Shown: piece after piece, positions 1-6,621 of the stretch
Numbering within the stretch: position 1 is the first letter of the stretch
Layout: every line of letters begins with the position of its first letter
NCBI GenBank assembly: GCA_903921945.1
Contig: CAIXSC010000856.1
Coordinates: 1 to 10,479, forward strand
DNA from: an uncultured Planctomycetaceae bacterium
Lineage (GTDB): Bacteria > Planctomycetota > Planctomycetia > Pirellulales > Pirellulaceae
DNA: 10,479 nucleotides
Direction: 5' to 3'
Position numbers and translations under genes: made by a program
Notes under the pieces: generated by a model
Database searches by the model: none
What the model was told of the DNA's origin: nothing
What the model saw: only the letters and a program-made list of their open reading frames with translations

Positions 1-110
1 CCCACTCAGCAACGCTTACATCCGGATTCCTCGTTTACCGCCGAGCCGTAGGCGACGGCCGGGCTTCCAAACCGTAAACGCGACGCGGTGACGAATTCCG
101 CTTCCACCGT

Positions 111-131
111 CGACGGACAAGATGTCCGTCG
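111..131. repeat. 21-bp palindrome, copy 1
   Basis: A perfect inverted repeat: 9-bp arm CGACGGACA (111-119), 3-nt loop AGA, and arm TGTCCGTCG (123-131). It overlaps the shorter palindrome CCGTCGACGG just upstream and is followed by TAC. It lies inside the first copy of the 160-bp repeat. The form resembles REP-like intergenic palindromes. No function can be assigned from sequence. Confidence 0.9.
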
Positions 132-270
132 TACAAGTAGGAGGTTCACCGCGATCGAGTCCCACTCAGCAACGCTTACATCCGCATTCCTCGTTTACCG
201 CCGAGCCGTAGGCGACGGCCGGGCCTCCAAACCGTAAACGCGACGCGGTGACGAATTCCGCGTCCACCGT

Positions 271-291
271 CGACGGACAAGATGTCCGTCG
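271..291. repeat. 21-bp palindrome, copy 2
   Basis: Identical to the palindrome at 111-131 and in the same orientation, because it sits in the second copy of the 160-bp repeat. Arms are 271-279 and 283-291 with loop AGA. Confidence 0.9.
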
Positions 292-355
292 TACAAGTAG
301 GAGGTTCACCGCGACCGGCCGGCCGACTCAGGCCGACGTCCGTTCCCCCCATGTA

Positions 356-376
356 CGACGGACATCTTGTCCGTCG
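356..376. repeat. 21-bp palindrome, copy 3, inverted
   Basis: The same 9-bp arms as copies 1 and 2, but the loop reads TCT and the flanking GTA is on the left instead of the right, so this is a reverse-oriented copy (24 bp shared including the flank). It lies outside the 160-bp tandem unit. It therefore occurs independently of the tandem duplication, which argues that the palindrome is itself a dispersed element. A 10-bp half-site, TCCGTCGTAC, is also seen at 469-478. Confidence 0.85.
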
Positions 377-529
377 CGAGCATGTCGAACTCGTCGCCAC
401 CGATCAAGCTGCTCCCAGCCGACTTTCCGGCTCGAAGCGAGCCGACCCGATCGTCGCCTGACCAGATCTCCGTCGTACGAAAGAGCGTGCCGGAAAGCGA
501 GTTCCGCCACGAGCGACGATGGGGCATGG

Positions 530-551
530 CGAATCTGTGATTTCAGATTCG
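530..551 (-). terminator. hairpin after the peptidase stop, candidate terminator
   Basis: Inverted repeat CGAATCTG (530-537) and CAGATTCG (544-551), an 8-bp perfect stem with a 6-nt loop. Read on the minus strand it begins 11 nt after the TAG stop of the metallopeptidase gene. There is no T-rich tract after it, so it is not a classical intrinsic terminator. It could be an atypical terminator or a 3'-end stabilising hairpin for the minus-strand operon. Confidence 0.45.
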
Positions 552-562
552 TGGTTTTCGAG

Positions 563-1903
563 CTACCGCAGGACGACTCGGTCCACATATTCGCGCCACT
601 GGGCTTCCAGTGCGGGCCATTCCAGCCCGAAGACGGGCTGGAGATGAGGGCCCAAATCGGTGTTGCCGGTCGCCTGGACTGCTTTGAGGAACGCGGGCAG
701 TTTCGAACGCAATGGTTCACTTTCCAGCAACAGGCCCGCCAACGTCGCGGCTTGCCAGTAGCGCTGGGTCGGGATCGGCCGCCCATTCGCTAATTCCGAC
801 AGCGGCGACCGAAGTTTGGCATCCTGCATCGCCGCCGCCACCATCGGTTTCAAATCTTGAGGATGGAACCGCAATTGATACCGGCTTGCCAGCCCCTCTT
901 GAAGCCACTCGCCGCGATTGTCCAGGTCCGCGCGCACGGAAAGCCAGGAGTGGACGAACTCATGGGTGAACACCGGTCGCGGCTTATCACCTTTCCACGA
1001 GGACATCGCGAGCCCTCTTGCGGTAAAGCCGTCGGCGCGGGGTTCCCTCGCCACTTGCAGGAACAGGCCCGCGAACTTGGGCGGAAACTGTCGATAGTCC
1101 GCATCCTGAGCGAACACGATCAGTGTCGGCCGCCCCGACGGCGGTCCCAGAAATGGCAGATCGGCCATCAACGCTTCCTCGACGGCGTCGAGATGTTTCT
1201 GGTACTGGATCAGATCAAAGTTCGGGGCGTCTGTGAGCACCAAGCGGTTCGCCGTATCCACTCGCCGAACAGTTCCCGCTTTCGCTCCGGGAAACGCGAG
1301 CGACTCCAGGTCGGCGGTCCGCAGCTCAGCGGCCCGGGCATCCGGCGAAGTCTCAATGCCAATGCCATCGACGACGAGATCTCCCGCATCGCGCAGCCAA
1401 ATTCCAACTCGCTCCACCCGCGTCCAACGCGGCACGGTTGCGGATCCCCACGCGAAAAACCGCAGCGGCAACTCCAGCTTCTTCCAGCCCGTATGGGACA
1501 GTTCAACTTTACGGCCATAATTGGTCGCTCCATCCTTCGAGAGCAACTGCACGAGTATCAAGCTCGCGTTCCGAGCGGCCGCTTCTTCCTTCGATCGATA
1601 CACCCAAAGTTCCAGTTCGGCGGTCGCTCGCCAATCCACGGGCGCCGCGAATCCCTTCGAGAACAAGCCGCCGCCACCGGGCGACTTGAGACGCACGCCA
1701 TAACCGGCGGGTCGTCCCTCCTTTTCGCCGAGCGGAAGGGTTTCGGCATCCAACGCCACTCGCGAAGCCTCGATCCGGCCGCTTCCCTGCCAATCCAGGC
1801 TTAATGCCCGATTCTCGAAGTCGAACAGCGTCTTCGTGTCTTGCGCCAGAACCGCCGCCGCGCCGAGACACCATGCCAGGACAAACATCAAGCCGCTTCG
1901 CAT
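563..1903 (-). CDS. secreted gluzincin-type metallopeptidase (peptidase MA-like) with N-terminal CIA30/CBM11-like domain
   Basis: Predicted 446-aa exported zinc metallopeptidase. The ATG at 1903 is chosen because GGGAGA lies 6 nt upstream; an in-frame GTG at 1927 would add 8 residues but has no such site. Residues 1-20 form a signal peptide (MRSG, then a hydrophobic core ending AAAVLAQ). Residues about 25-185 look like a jelly-roll domain of the CIA30/CBM11 type (LFDFEN start, repeated W-containing strands, ending DLVVDGIGIE), which may bind carbohydrate. The C-terminal half carries HEFVH at 314-318 and a downstream WLQEGLA with the likely third zinc ligand E336, the HExxH...E arrangement of gluzincins (peptidase MA-like or DUF1570-like families). 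The substrate is unknown. The gene follows cls by 84 bp on the same strand. Catalytic class is fairly secure; family name is less so. Confidence 0.85.
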   Translation of the reverse strand: MRSGLMFVLAWCLGAAAVLAQDTKTLFDFENRALSLDWQGSGRIEASRVALDAETLPLGEKEGRPAGYGVRLKSPGGGGLFSKGFAAPVDWRATAELELWVYRSKEEAAARNASLILVQLLSKDGATNYGRKVELSHTGWKKLELPLRFFAWGSATVPRWTRVERVGIWLRDAGDLVVDGIGIETSPDARAAELRTADLESLAFPGAKAGTVRRVDTANRLVLTDAPNFDLIQYQKHLDAVEEALMADLPFLGPPSGRPTLIVFAQDADYRQFPPKFAGLFLQVAREPRADGFTARGLAMSSWKGDKPRPVFTHEFVHSWLSVRADLDNRGEWLQEGLASRYQLRFHPQDLKPMVAAAMQDAKLRSPLSELANGRPIPTQRYWQAATLAGLLLESEPLRSKLPAFLKAVQATGNTDLGPHLQPVFGLEWPALEAQWREYVDRVVLR

Positions 1904-1909
1904 CGACCG

Positions 1910-1915
1910 TCTCCC
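1910..1915 (-). promoter_or_regulatory. ribosome binding site that sets the peptidase start
   Basis: On the minus strand GGGAGA, followed by CGGTCG and then ATG at 1903. The purine-rich core and 6-nt spacing favour this ATG over the in-frame GTG at 1927, which lies upstream of this site. The shorter form also gives a normal short n-region for the signal peptide. Confidence 0.65.
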
Positions 1916-1987
1916 GGATAATCGCACCTGATTGTCGAACGCTATCGAGAACGAAAAGCTTCCAGCCGCCAGTGGATTTCACGTCGA

Positions 1988-3436
1988 TCACAGCAGCGGT
2001 CCCAACAGGCGAGCGGCATTTTGCGCCAATTGCAGCGGCCACGGCCGAGAACGCCAAGCCGCTAAATCCAGCGGCCGGCATTCCGATACGTAACCCAACT
2101 GCAAGGATCGCAACCGTTCGGTGAATTCGACGTCATAGATCGCGAGCGTAATTTCGAAATTCAAAAACATGCTTCGCGGATCCAGGTTCAGCGACCCGAA
2201 AAGGCTCACCTCGCCGTCCACCGTAACGCTCTTGGTATGCAGCAACCCCAGGCGATGCTCCAGCACATGCACGCCGGCCGCGACCAAGTCCCCGCGGTAC
2301 GCTTGGCTTGCGTAGCCAACCAGTCGGGAATCCTCGGTGAGCGGAACGAGCAGCGTCACGTTCACGCCGCGACGAGCGGCCGCGATCAACGCCGCGTGCA
2401 GCGGCTCGTCCGGCACATAGTAGGGCGTGGTCAAGATCAACTCTTCCCGCGCCCCGTAAATCACCCACAGAAGAATCTCTTGGATCGAGAGCGGCCGGAA
2501 CATGGGCCCCGACGGAATGACGTGCGCCACAGCCTTGCCAGCCGGTGGAATTCGATGCGCGTCGCCCGTCACCCGCAGTTGGTCCAGAGTGTCGCCAGTC
2601 TCCAATTCCCAATCTTCGAGGAAAGTGACCGCCAACGCCTCGACCACCGGCCCATGCAATCGCACCATCGCATCCACAAACGGCCCCACGCACCAGTTTT
2701 GCTTGAACAATCGCGGGTCCGCCACGTTCAAGCTGCCGACGTATCCGACCTCGCCATCAATCACCACGATCTTGCGATGAAGCCGTAAATCGAACCGCAC
2801 CAGAAACGTTCGCGGCAGATGAGCCGGCAAAGCGGCGACCACTTCGACGCCCGCTTCGCGCAGCTCAGTCGCCTCGCGACTGCGGAGGAATCGACGGCTG
2901 CCCACGTCATCCAGCAACACCCGGCATTTCACGCCTCGGCGAGCGGCGCGGGCCAGGGCGGCCGCTACCGTGTCCGCTCGGCCACCGGAGTCCCAAATGT
3001 AAAACTCCAGGTGTACGGTGCGTTGCGCCGACTCGATGTCGGTCAACAATGCCTGGAAGGACGCGTCCGCGTCGTGCAACAGCTCGATCCGATTGCCCGC
3101 AAGCGGGCGAATCGCCACCGCCGACTCGGCCAGTCGAGCGAGCGGGGTCCAACGCGGCGGAACTTCCGCTGGCGGGTCGCCGGCGCACAGTTCCCCGAGC
3201 CACTCTTGGAACGGACCGTGCAAGCGATTGGCCCGTCGGGCACGCTTGCCGCCCAATCGCAACTCGCCCATGAAGAGATACAGCAACGCCCCAAACACCG
3301 GCAGGCCGAAAATCACGGTCAGCCAAGCAAGCGAAAAACCGACCGCCCGCCTACGCATCACCACGCGAAGCGCCAGCAGCACTGGCAGGACGCTGTACGC
3401 CAATAACAGGAACCAGACGCTCCAGTGAAATGGCAT
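1988..3436 (-). CDS. cls: cardiolipin synthase-like phospholipase D protein
   Basis: Predicted 482-aa membrane enzyme of the ClsA type, which condenses two phosphatidylglycerol molecules into cardiolipin and glycerol at the cytoplasmic membrane. The N-terminus has two hydrophobic segments (about residues 4-26 and 33-56, PLDc_N-like). Two phospholipase D HxKxxxxD motifs follow: H220-K222-D227 (HRKIVVID) and H400-K402-D407 (HTKSVTVD), each followed by GSLN. Both motifs are intact, and length matches the family (about 480-490 aa). The start is uncertain: GTG at 3457 directly abuts the TGA of the DUF1080 gene and would add 7 residues, while ATG at 3436 puts the first membrane segment close to the N-terminus. 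Neither has a strong Shine-Dalgarno. The tight junction suggests co-transcription and possibly translational coupling with DUF1080. The exact lipid product cannot be proven from sequence. Confidence 0.92.
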   Translation of the reverse strand: MPFHWSVWFLLLAYSVLPVLLALRVVMRRRAVGFSLAWLTVIFGLPVFGALLYLFMGELRLGGKRARRANRLHGPFQEWLGELCAGDPPAEVPPRWTPLARLAESAVAIRPLAGNRIELLHDADASFQALLTDIESAQRTVHLEFYIWDSGGRADTVAAALARAARRGVKCRVLLDDVGSRRFLRSREATELREAGVEVVAALPAHLPRTFLVRFDLRLHRKIVVIDGEVGYVGSLNVADPRLFKQNWCVGPFVDAMVRLHGPVVEALAVTFLEDWELETGDTLDQLRVTGDAHRIPPAGKAVAHVIPSGPMFRPLSIQEILLWVIYGAREELILTTPYYVPDEPLHAALIAAARRGVNVTLLVPLTEDSRLVGYASQAYRGDLVAAGVHVLEHRLGLLHTKSVTVDGEVSLFGSLNLDPRSMFLNFEITLAIYDVEFTERLRSLQLGYVSECRPLDLAAWRSRPWPLQLAQNAARLLGPLL

Positions 3437-3457
3437 CGGGTAGTCGCCGCCACACAC

Positions 3458-4222
3458 TCAGTCGAGTTTCTTGATGCGGATGTGACGATAGGAAGCTTCG
3501 GCCGGAGCGCCACCATGAATCTGCAGGCCGATCACTCCGCGGCGCGCGATGTTGTCATCCTTCTCCGTGTAATCGCACGTCTTCAATCCATTGACAAACA
3601 GCTCGATCTTCGGCCCCTGGCAGCGGATCACCACATCATTCCATCCGTCGGCTTTCAACACGGCCGACAACGGAGCCGGCTCGCTTTCCACCAAAAACTT
3701 CTTGCGCCGCGACTCGTCGTACAGCCAGCCCCAAATCGGCTTGCCGTTCATTCGACCCATGTCGTATTGGAACCCAATCACCTCGTGGTGGTTCGGAATA
3801 CGCGAACTTCGGAATTGAATCCCCGCATTCTCGCCCGCGCCCACCAGTTTCGCTTGCAGTCGCAATTCAAAGTCGCCGTATTCTTGCGTCGAGCACAAGA
3901 ACTCGTTGTTGGGAATCCGTTCTTTCAGCGTTCCGGCGACGATCGCTCCGTCCACGACGCGAAACACTCCCGCCTTGCCCTCCCAACCCGTCAACGTCTT
4001 GCCGTCGAAAAGGCGAGTGAAGCCGGCCTCGACGGACGGTTCATCGGCGACTGCGGGAGTTGCCACCAACGCGCTGGCGCCCAAGTGGACCGAGGCGCTG
4101 CCGACCGCCGTGCCAAGGACAGCAACGGCTGCCAACAACGCCCGCACGGCCGCCGAAAGATCCCTCGATTTCGCGGAGGATAGAACCATCCAAGGCGAAC
4201 TCCGAAAAACGCGGCGAGTCAT
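3458..4222 (-). CDS. exported DUF1080 / 3-keto-disaccharide hydrolase-domain protein
   Basis: Predicted 254-aa exported protein. Residues about 67-252 form a single DUF1080 (PF06439) domain: LFDGKTLTGW at 71-80, NAGIQFRS at 132-139, GWLYDE at 165-170, WNDVVIRC at 194-201 and GVIGLQIHGG at 229-238 are typical strands of this concanavalin-like fold. The family is now linked to cleavage of 3-keto-glycosides and is greatly expanded in planctomycetes; the substrate here is not known. The N-terminus is long: a basic stretch, then a hydrophobic region from about residue 25, with a likely cleavage after ATPAVA (residue 59). The ATG at 4222 has GGAG about 10 nt upstream. The gene is the first of a probable three-gene minus-strand unit with cls and the metallopeptidase. 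A role in scavenging sugars at the cell surface is inference. Confidence 0.9.
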   Translation of the reverse strand: MTRRVFRSSPWMVLSSAKSRDLSAAVRALLAAVAVLGTAVGSASVHLGASALVATPAVADEPSVEAGFTRLFDGKTLTGWEGKAGVFRVVDGAIVAGTLKERIPNNEFLCSTQEYGDFELRLQAKLVGAGENAGIQFRSSRIPNHHEVIGFQYDMGRMNGKPIWGWLYDESRRKKFLVESEPAPLSAVLKADGWNDVVIRCQGPKIELFVNGLKTCDYTEKDDNIARRGVIGLQIHGGAPAEASYRHIRIKKLD

Positions 4223-4377
4223 AGCTTTCCGTCTCCTACCTGTACGAAGAGCAACAGCGAAACATCGAATCCCAGCTCAACTCTTAGCGACTTCCACCCG
4301 CGCGAACCAACCCGCGAAAGCCGTGGCCGTTGACGTTCAATAATCCGCCGACGGGAGATGGCAGGCCAATACGAGTT

Positions 4378-4398
4378 GCGTAGCTGTCCGCGCTACGC
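4378..4398 (-). terminator. hairpin overlapping the permease stop codon
   Basis: GCGTAGC (4378-4384) and GCTACGC (4392-4398) form a perfect 7-bp stem with a 7-nt loop. On the minus strand the left arm contains the TAG stop of the permease gene. No T tract follows, so it is at best an atypical terminator; it may instead protect or pause at the 3' end. The adjacent spacer (4223-4377) shows no other feature I can support. Confidence 0.35.
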
Positions 4399-5931
4399 GA
4401 CGTCTCGATCCTCGAAGAGAATCAACGCGAGGAGCAACGCGATGAGCGTGTAAATCCCGCCGTATAGGGCCGAGGTCGCTAAGTAGGCGAATGGCACCGG
4501 ATAGCCGCCCGACACGGCCGCTTCCACGCCGAAGTTCTCCAGGTTCGGGAACACCGTCGCGATCAGCTTTCCGAAAAACTGGACGATTTCGAACCGACCA
4601 ATGCCGGATTGCACGATCAATGGCGTCAGGTTCCCGAGCACATAGATGCTAAAGCACAGGATCAAGTTGGCAAGCATCGGCAGACGCGTGGAAATCGCCA
4701 CGCTGATCGCCGTCAGGACGATCGTCTGCATGAATGCCAACAACAGCGGCGGAAGGACGCTCAGCATTTCCATGTGGCATAGCTGCCACGAAGCGTCCGC
4801 CGCGCCCTCTTTCTGTTCGTAAATCGGCTTGTAGGCCAGCAGCACCATCAAGAGCACGCCGTGCAAAATGAAGAGCAAGCCGACGGTCCAAAAGATGCCG
4901 AAAAACTTGCCCGTGATGAAGGAAATGCGTCCGACCGGCTTCGACAGCACGGTCAGAGCGGTGCGGCCTTCAATTTCGTCGGCGATTTCCGTGCTCGCCG
5001 CCCAAATCGCCTGGAACATCGCCGCCGTCAGGATCACGAGAATCCCCGACTTCTTCATCGCCTTGATGTCCTCGCCCAGCGTGCTGAAGGGCCAAACCAA
5101 CAAGGCGATCAAAGCGACAACTCCCAACAGCGAGAGAATCAAGAACACGGGTTGCGCGGTTTGCGACTTGAAAGTCGCCAAACCGATCGCTGACAGTTTC
5201 GGCGCCGCGAAACGCGGGATCAAATAGGTCGCGAACAGCACGATGATCGCGATCGCCGCCATCGGGATCGTCCAAACCTGGGGAATCGCCGGGGTGGTGT
5301 AAAGACTCACCGACAAGGCGGCTGGCCGATCGCCCAGATTCCGGCCGTAGATCGCCACCACTTGGCGGTCCGGCAAGACGGTCGACAAACCCTCGGTCGG
5401 CGCCACCCAGACCGCTGTCTGGCCGGCAGTGATGTCGAGCTTCACGCCGCCCGTCTTGGCCTGTTCGGCTTCGGGCGCGACCGTGCGGATTTCCACGTTC
5501 TGGTCCGCTTGGAAGTCGATCCGGCGAATCTCATCCCGGCGGAAAGCGACTTTCAACGTCTCAAACGGAATAGGGGCGAATGCGTCCTTCGCCCGCTCTT
5601 CCGAGGCCGGCAAGGTGAATGACAGTCGTTGATTGCCGACCGCCGTGATCCGGCCGAGGCTCAATGCCACGCCCCGAGGATCATCCGCCACATAGGCACC
5701 CAGCACGGCGAACGCGATGAAGAAACCGCCCAGCACTTGGGCAGGCATCAACACGCCTTCCCCTAACGCTTCGCGGATCTCCGCCGACCAGCGGCGATTC
5801 AAAATCGCGACGATACCCCAGGCCAACGCCAGAATCGCGAGCCCCGCCGCGATGCCCACACTCATGATCCAAACCGGGGTCAACCACTGACGGACCCAGG
5901 GCAGAACGGCCGGTAAGAACACGTCGGTCAT
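4393..5931 (-). CDS. ABC-2 type transporter permease with extracytoplasmic N-terminal domain
   Basis: Predicted 512-aa integral membrane protein. Hydrophobic segments are visible at about residues 19-44, 65-82, 219-240, 260-282, 295-313, 342-367, 389-414, 418-440 and 480-506. Between the second and third lies a roughly 135-residue, strand-rich soluble region (83-218), probably extracytoplasmic. The stretch at 315-345 (EIADEIEGRTALTVLSKPVGR, then a GKFFG) is the signature cytoplasmic loop of ABC-2 permeases, where the ATPase usually couples. The ATG at 5931 is preceded by GGGGAA about 7 nt upstream. No ATP-binding subunit is present in the window: the upstream neighbour is acylphosphatase, 241 bp away. 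The cargo is unknown. The family call is strong; transport direction (export) is inferred from the family. Confidence 0.85.
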   Translation of the reverse strand: MTDVFLPAVLPWVRQWLTPVWIMSVGIAAGLAILALAWGIVAILNRRWSAEIREALGEGVLMPAQVLGGFFIAFAVLGAYVADDPRGVALSLGRITAVGNQRLSFTLPASEERAKDAFAPIPFETLKVAFRRDEIRRIDFQADQNVEIRTVAPEAEQAKTGGVKLDITAGQTAVWVAPTEGLSTVLPDRQVVAIYGRNLGDRPAALSVSLYTTPAIPQVWTIPMAAIAIIVLFATYLIPRFAAPKLSAIGLATFKSQTAQPVFLILSLLGVVALIALLVWPFSTLGEDIKAMKKSGILVILTAAMFQAIWAASTEIADEIEGRTALTVLSKPVGRISFITGKFFGIFWTVGLLFILHGVLLMVLLAYKPIYEQKEGAADASWQLCHMEMLSVLPPLLLAFMQTIVLTAISVAISTRLPMLANLILCFSIYVLGNLTPLIVQSGIGRFEIVQFFGKLIATVFPNLENFGVEAAVSGGYPVPFAYLATSALYGGIYTLIALLLALILFEDRDVA

Positions 5932-6108
5932 CTACGCTTCCCCATGAAAACCGCGAATCGAGTGCTTCCGAACACCGGTCAATCCAGCCAATCACAAACC
6001 TCGAAAAGTCCCACAGACTGCCGTCAAAAAACGCGTATGCCGAAATCCCGGCTCTCGTCTCATTGCTTGTGACTTCTTAGTCTCTCGCCTTCATATTCTC
6101 TTGCCCGC

Positions 6109-6141
6109 ATGAGGGCCGCATGAGGGCCGCTTTAGGGCCGC
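6109..6141. repeat. 11-bp tandem repeat, three copies
   Basis: ATGAGGGCCGC occurs at 6109-6119 and again, identical, at 6120-6130. A third copy at 6131-6141 begins TTT instead of ATG and ends AGGGCCGC. The array sits between the permease start and the acylphosphatase end and abuts the hairpin at 6140-6167. It could be a protein-binding iteron-like array or a simple slippage product. Confidence 0.85.
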
Positions 6142-6167
6142 TGTGCGACCGTTCACTGTCGCGCAGC
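6140..6167 (-). terminator. hairpin after the acylphosphatase stop
   Basis: GCTGTGCGAC (6140-6149) and GTCGCGCAGC (6158-6167) form a 10-bp stem with one non-Watson-Crick position and an 8-nt loop. Read on the minus strand it starts 6 nt after the stop codon of acylphosphatase. No T-run follows. The position suggests an RNA 3'-end structure for that gene; intrinsic termination is uncertain. Confidence 0.45.
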
Positions 6168-6172
6168 GTCTC

Positions 6173-6466
6173 TCACCCTACAAACCGGTCCGGTCCCACG
6201 TGAAAGTCGGTGAATTCGCCAATCGCCGCCGTCCATTCGACCCGTTTGCCGCGAATGAACCCGCCGAGCGCCTCGTCGATCGCTTGCAGGAATCCGGCCA
6301 GCTCCGCTCGCGGACCTTCCGCCATCAGTTCCACACGGCCGTCGGACAAGTTGCGGACTTCCCCCGCGACCTCGAAGTCGGCCGCCACGCTGCGCGTCCG
6401 TTGTCGGAAACCGACACCTTGAACGTGGCCCGAATACCACGCCTCCACCCGCTGTCGATCCGCCAT
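6173..6466 (-). CDS. acyP: acylphosphatase
   Basis: Predicted 97-aa cytosolic enzyme that hydrolyses acyl phosphates such as acetyl phosphate or 1,3-bisphosphoglycerate to carboxylate and phosphate. The family signature HVQGVGFR is at residues 14-21, with the phosphate-binding R21. The second signature follows at 35-47 (GEVRNLSDGRVEL) with the catalytic N39. Length is normal for the single-domain family. One small deviation: the usual Trp or similar residue before VRN is Glu36. The ATG at 6466 is preceded by GAGG about 8 nt upstream. The gene stands alone on its transcript as far as spacing shows, transcribed away from the Ldh2-family gene. Function by homology is secure; its physiological substrate is not. 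Confidence 0.93.
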   Translation of the reverse strand: MADRQRVEAWYSGHVQGVGFRQRTRSVAADFEVAGEVRNLSDGRVELMAEGPRAELAGFLQAIDEALGGFIRGKRVEWTAAIGEFTDFHVGPDRFVG

Positions 6467-6509
6467 CCACGTCGCCTCGCACGCTGCCGGCCGCGAAAAG
6501 TTCGCTCCG

Positions 6510-6515
6510 AGTATA
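6510..6515 (-). promoter_or_regulatory. possible -10 element for acylphosphatase
   Basis: On the minus strand TATACT lies 43 nt upstream of the acylphosphatase ATG, one base from the sigma-70 consensus TATAAT. The hexamer 17 nt upstream (TGGTAG) is a poor -35 match, so this is only a candidate within the 155-bp divergent spacer 6467-6621. No comparable element is convincing for the plus-strand gene. Confidence 0.3.
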
Positions 6516-6621
6516 GGCGCCCGCCGCGCCGTCTACCAGTAGCGCCGGCCGGACGTTACATTCCCTGCCACAAGCCGTCGAAGCGAATCCATTTCTCCAC
6601 GTTGATGAGGAGTCCCGCCCC

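Larger units (their letters stand above)
1..314. repeat. 160-bp tandem direct repeat, two copies
   Basis: Bases 1-154 recur at 161-314 with three substitutions only (positions 25/185, 65/225 and 102/262) at a period of exactly 160 bp. Positions 155-160 do not match what follows 314, so similarity ends there. The window opens inside the repeat, so more copies may lie to the left and the true unit boundary is unknown. Each unit contains nested inverted repeats: CGTTTAC at 32-38 pairs with GTAAACG at 74-80, and inside it GCCGT (45-49) pairs with ACGGC (55-59). Further along it carries the 21-bp palindrome listed separately. No start codon with a plausible ribosome site and no convincing protein is encoded. 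The high identity suggests a recent duplication or active homogenisation. Its function is unknown. Confidence 0.95.
315..562. other. gene-free stretch rich in hairpins
   Basis: No convincing coding region is visible between the tandem repeat and the end of the peptidase gene. Open frames here are arginine- and serine-rich, lack ribosome sites, and run antisense into the peptidase gene. What is visible is a set of small inverted repeats: the palindrome at 356-376, CGGCTCG/CGAGCCG at 428-434 and 438-444 with a 3-nt loop, CGGAA/TTCCG at 491-495 and 502-506, and the hairpin at 530-551. The stretch reads like a decayed intergenic repeat region. Confidence 0.6.

Noticed and set aside
1..314. CRISPR array
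   Set aside because: The whole 160-bp unit is repeated with no short-repeat and unique-spacer alternation, and no cas genes are present.
248..793. Plus-strand open frame of 181 codons
   Set aside because: It begins in the tandem repeat, is arginine- and serine-rich, has no ribosome site, and its second half is antisense to the metallopeptidase gene.
857..1804. Plus-strand open frame of 315 codons
   Set aside because: It is antisense to the metallopeptidase, which has a signal peptide, an HExxH motif and a good ribosome site. The plus-strand product has no recognisable domain.
3425..4183. Plus-strand open frame of 252 codons
   Set aside because: It is antisense to the DUF1080 gene, whose family motifs are clear. 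High GC leaves the opposite strand open.
5932..6108. Sigma-70 promoter for the permease
   Set aside because: A TTGACG hexamer is visible on the minus strand, but no acceptable -10 lies at the right distance.
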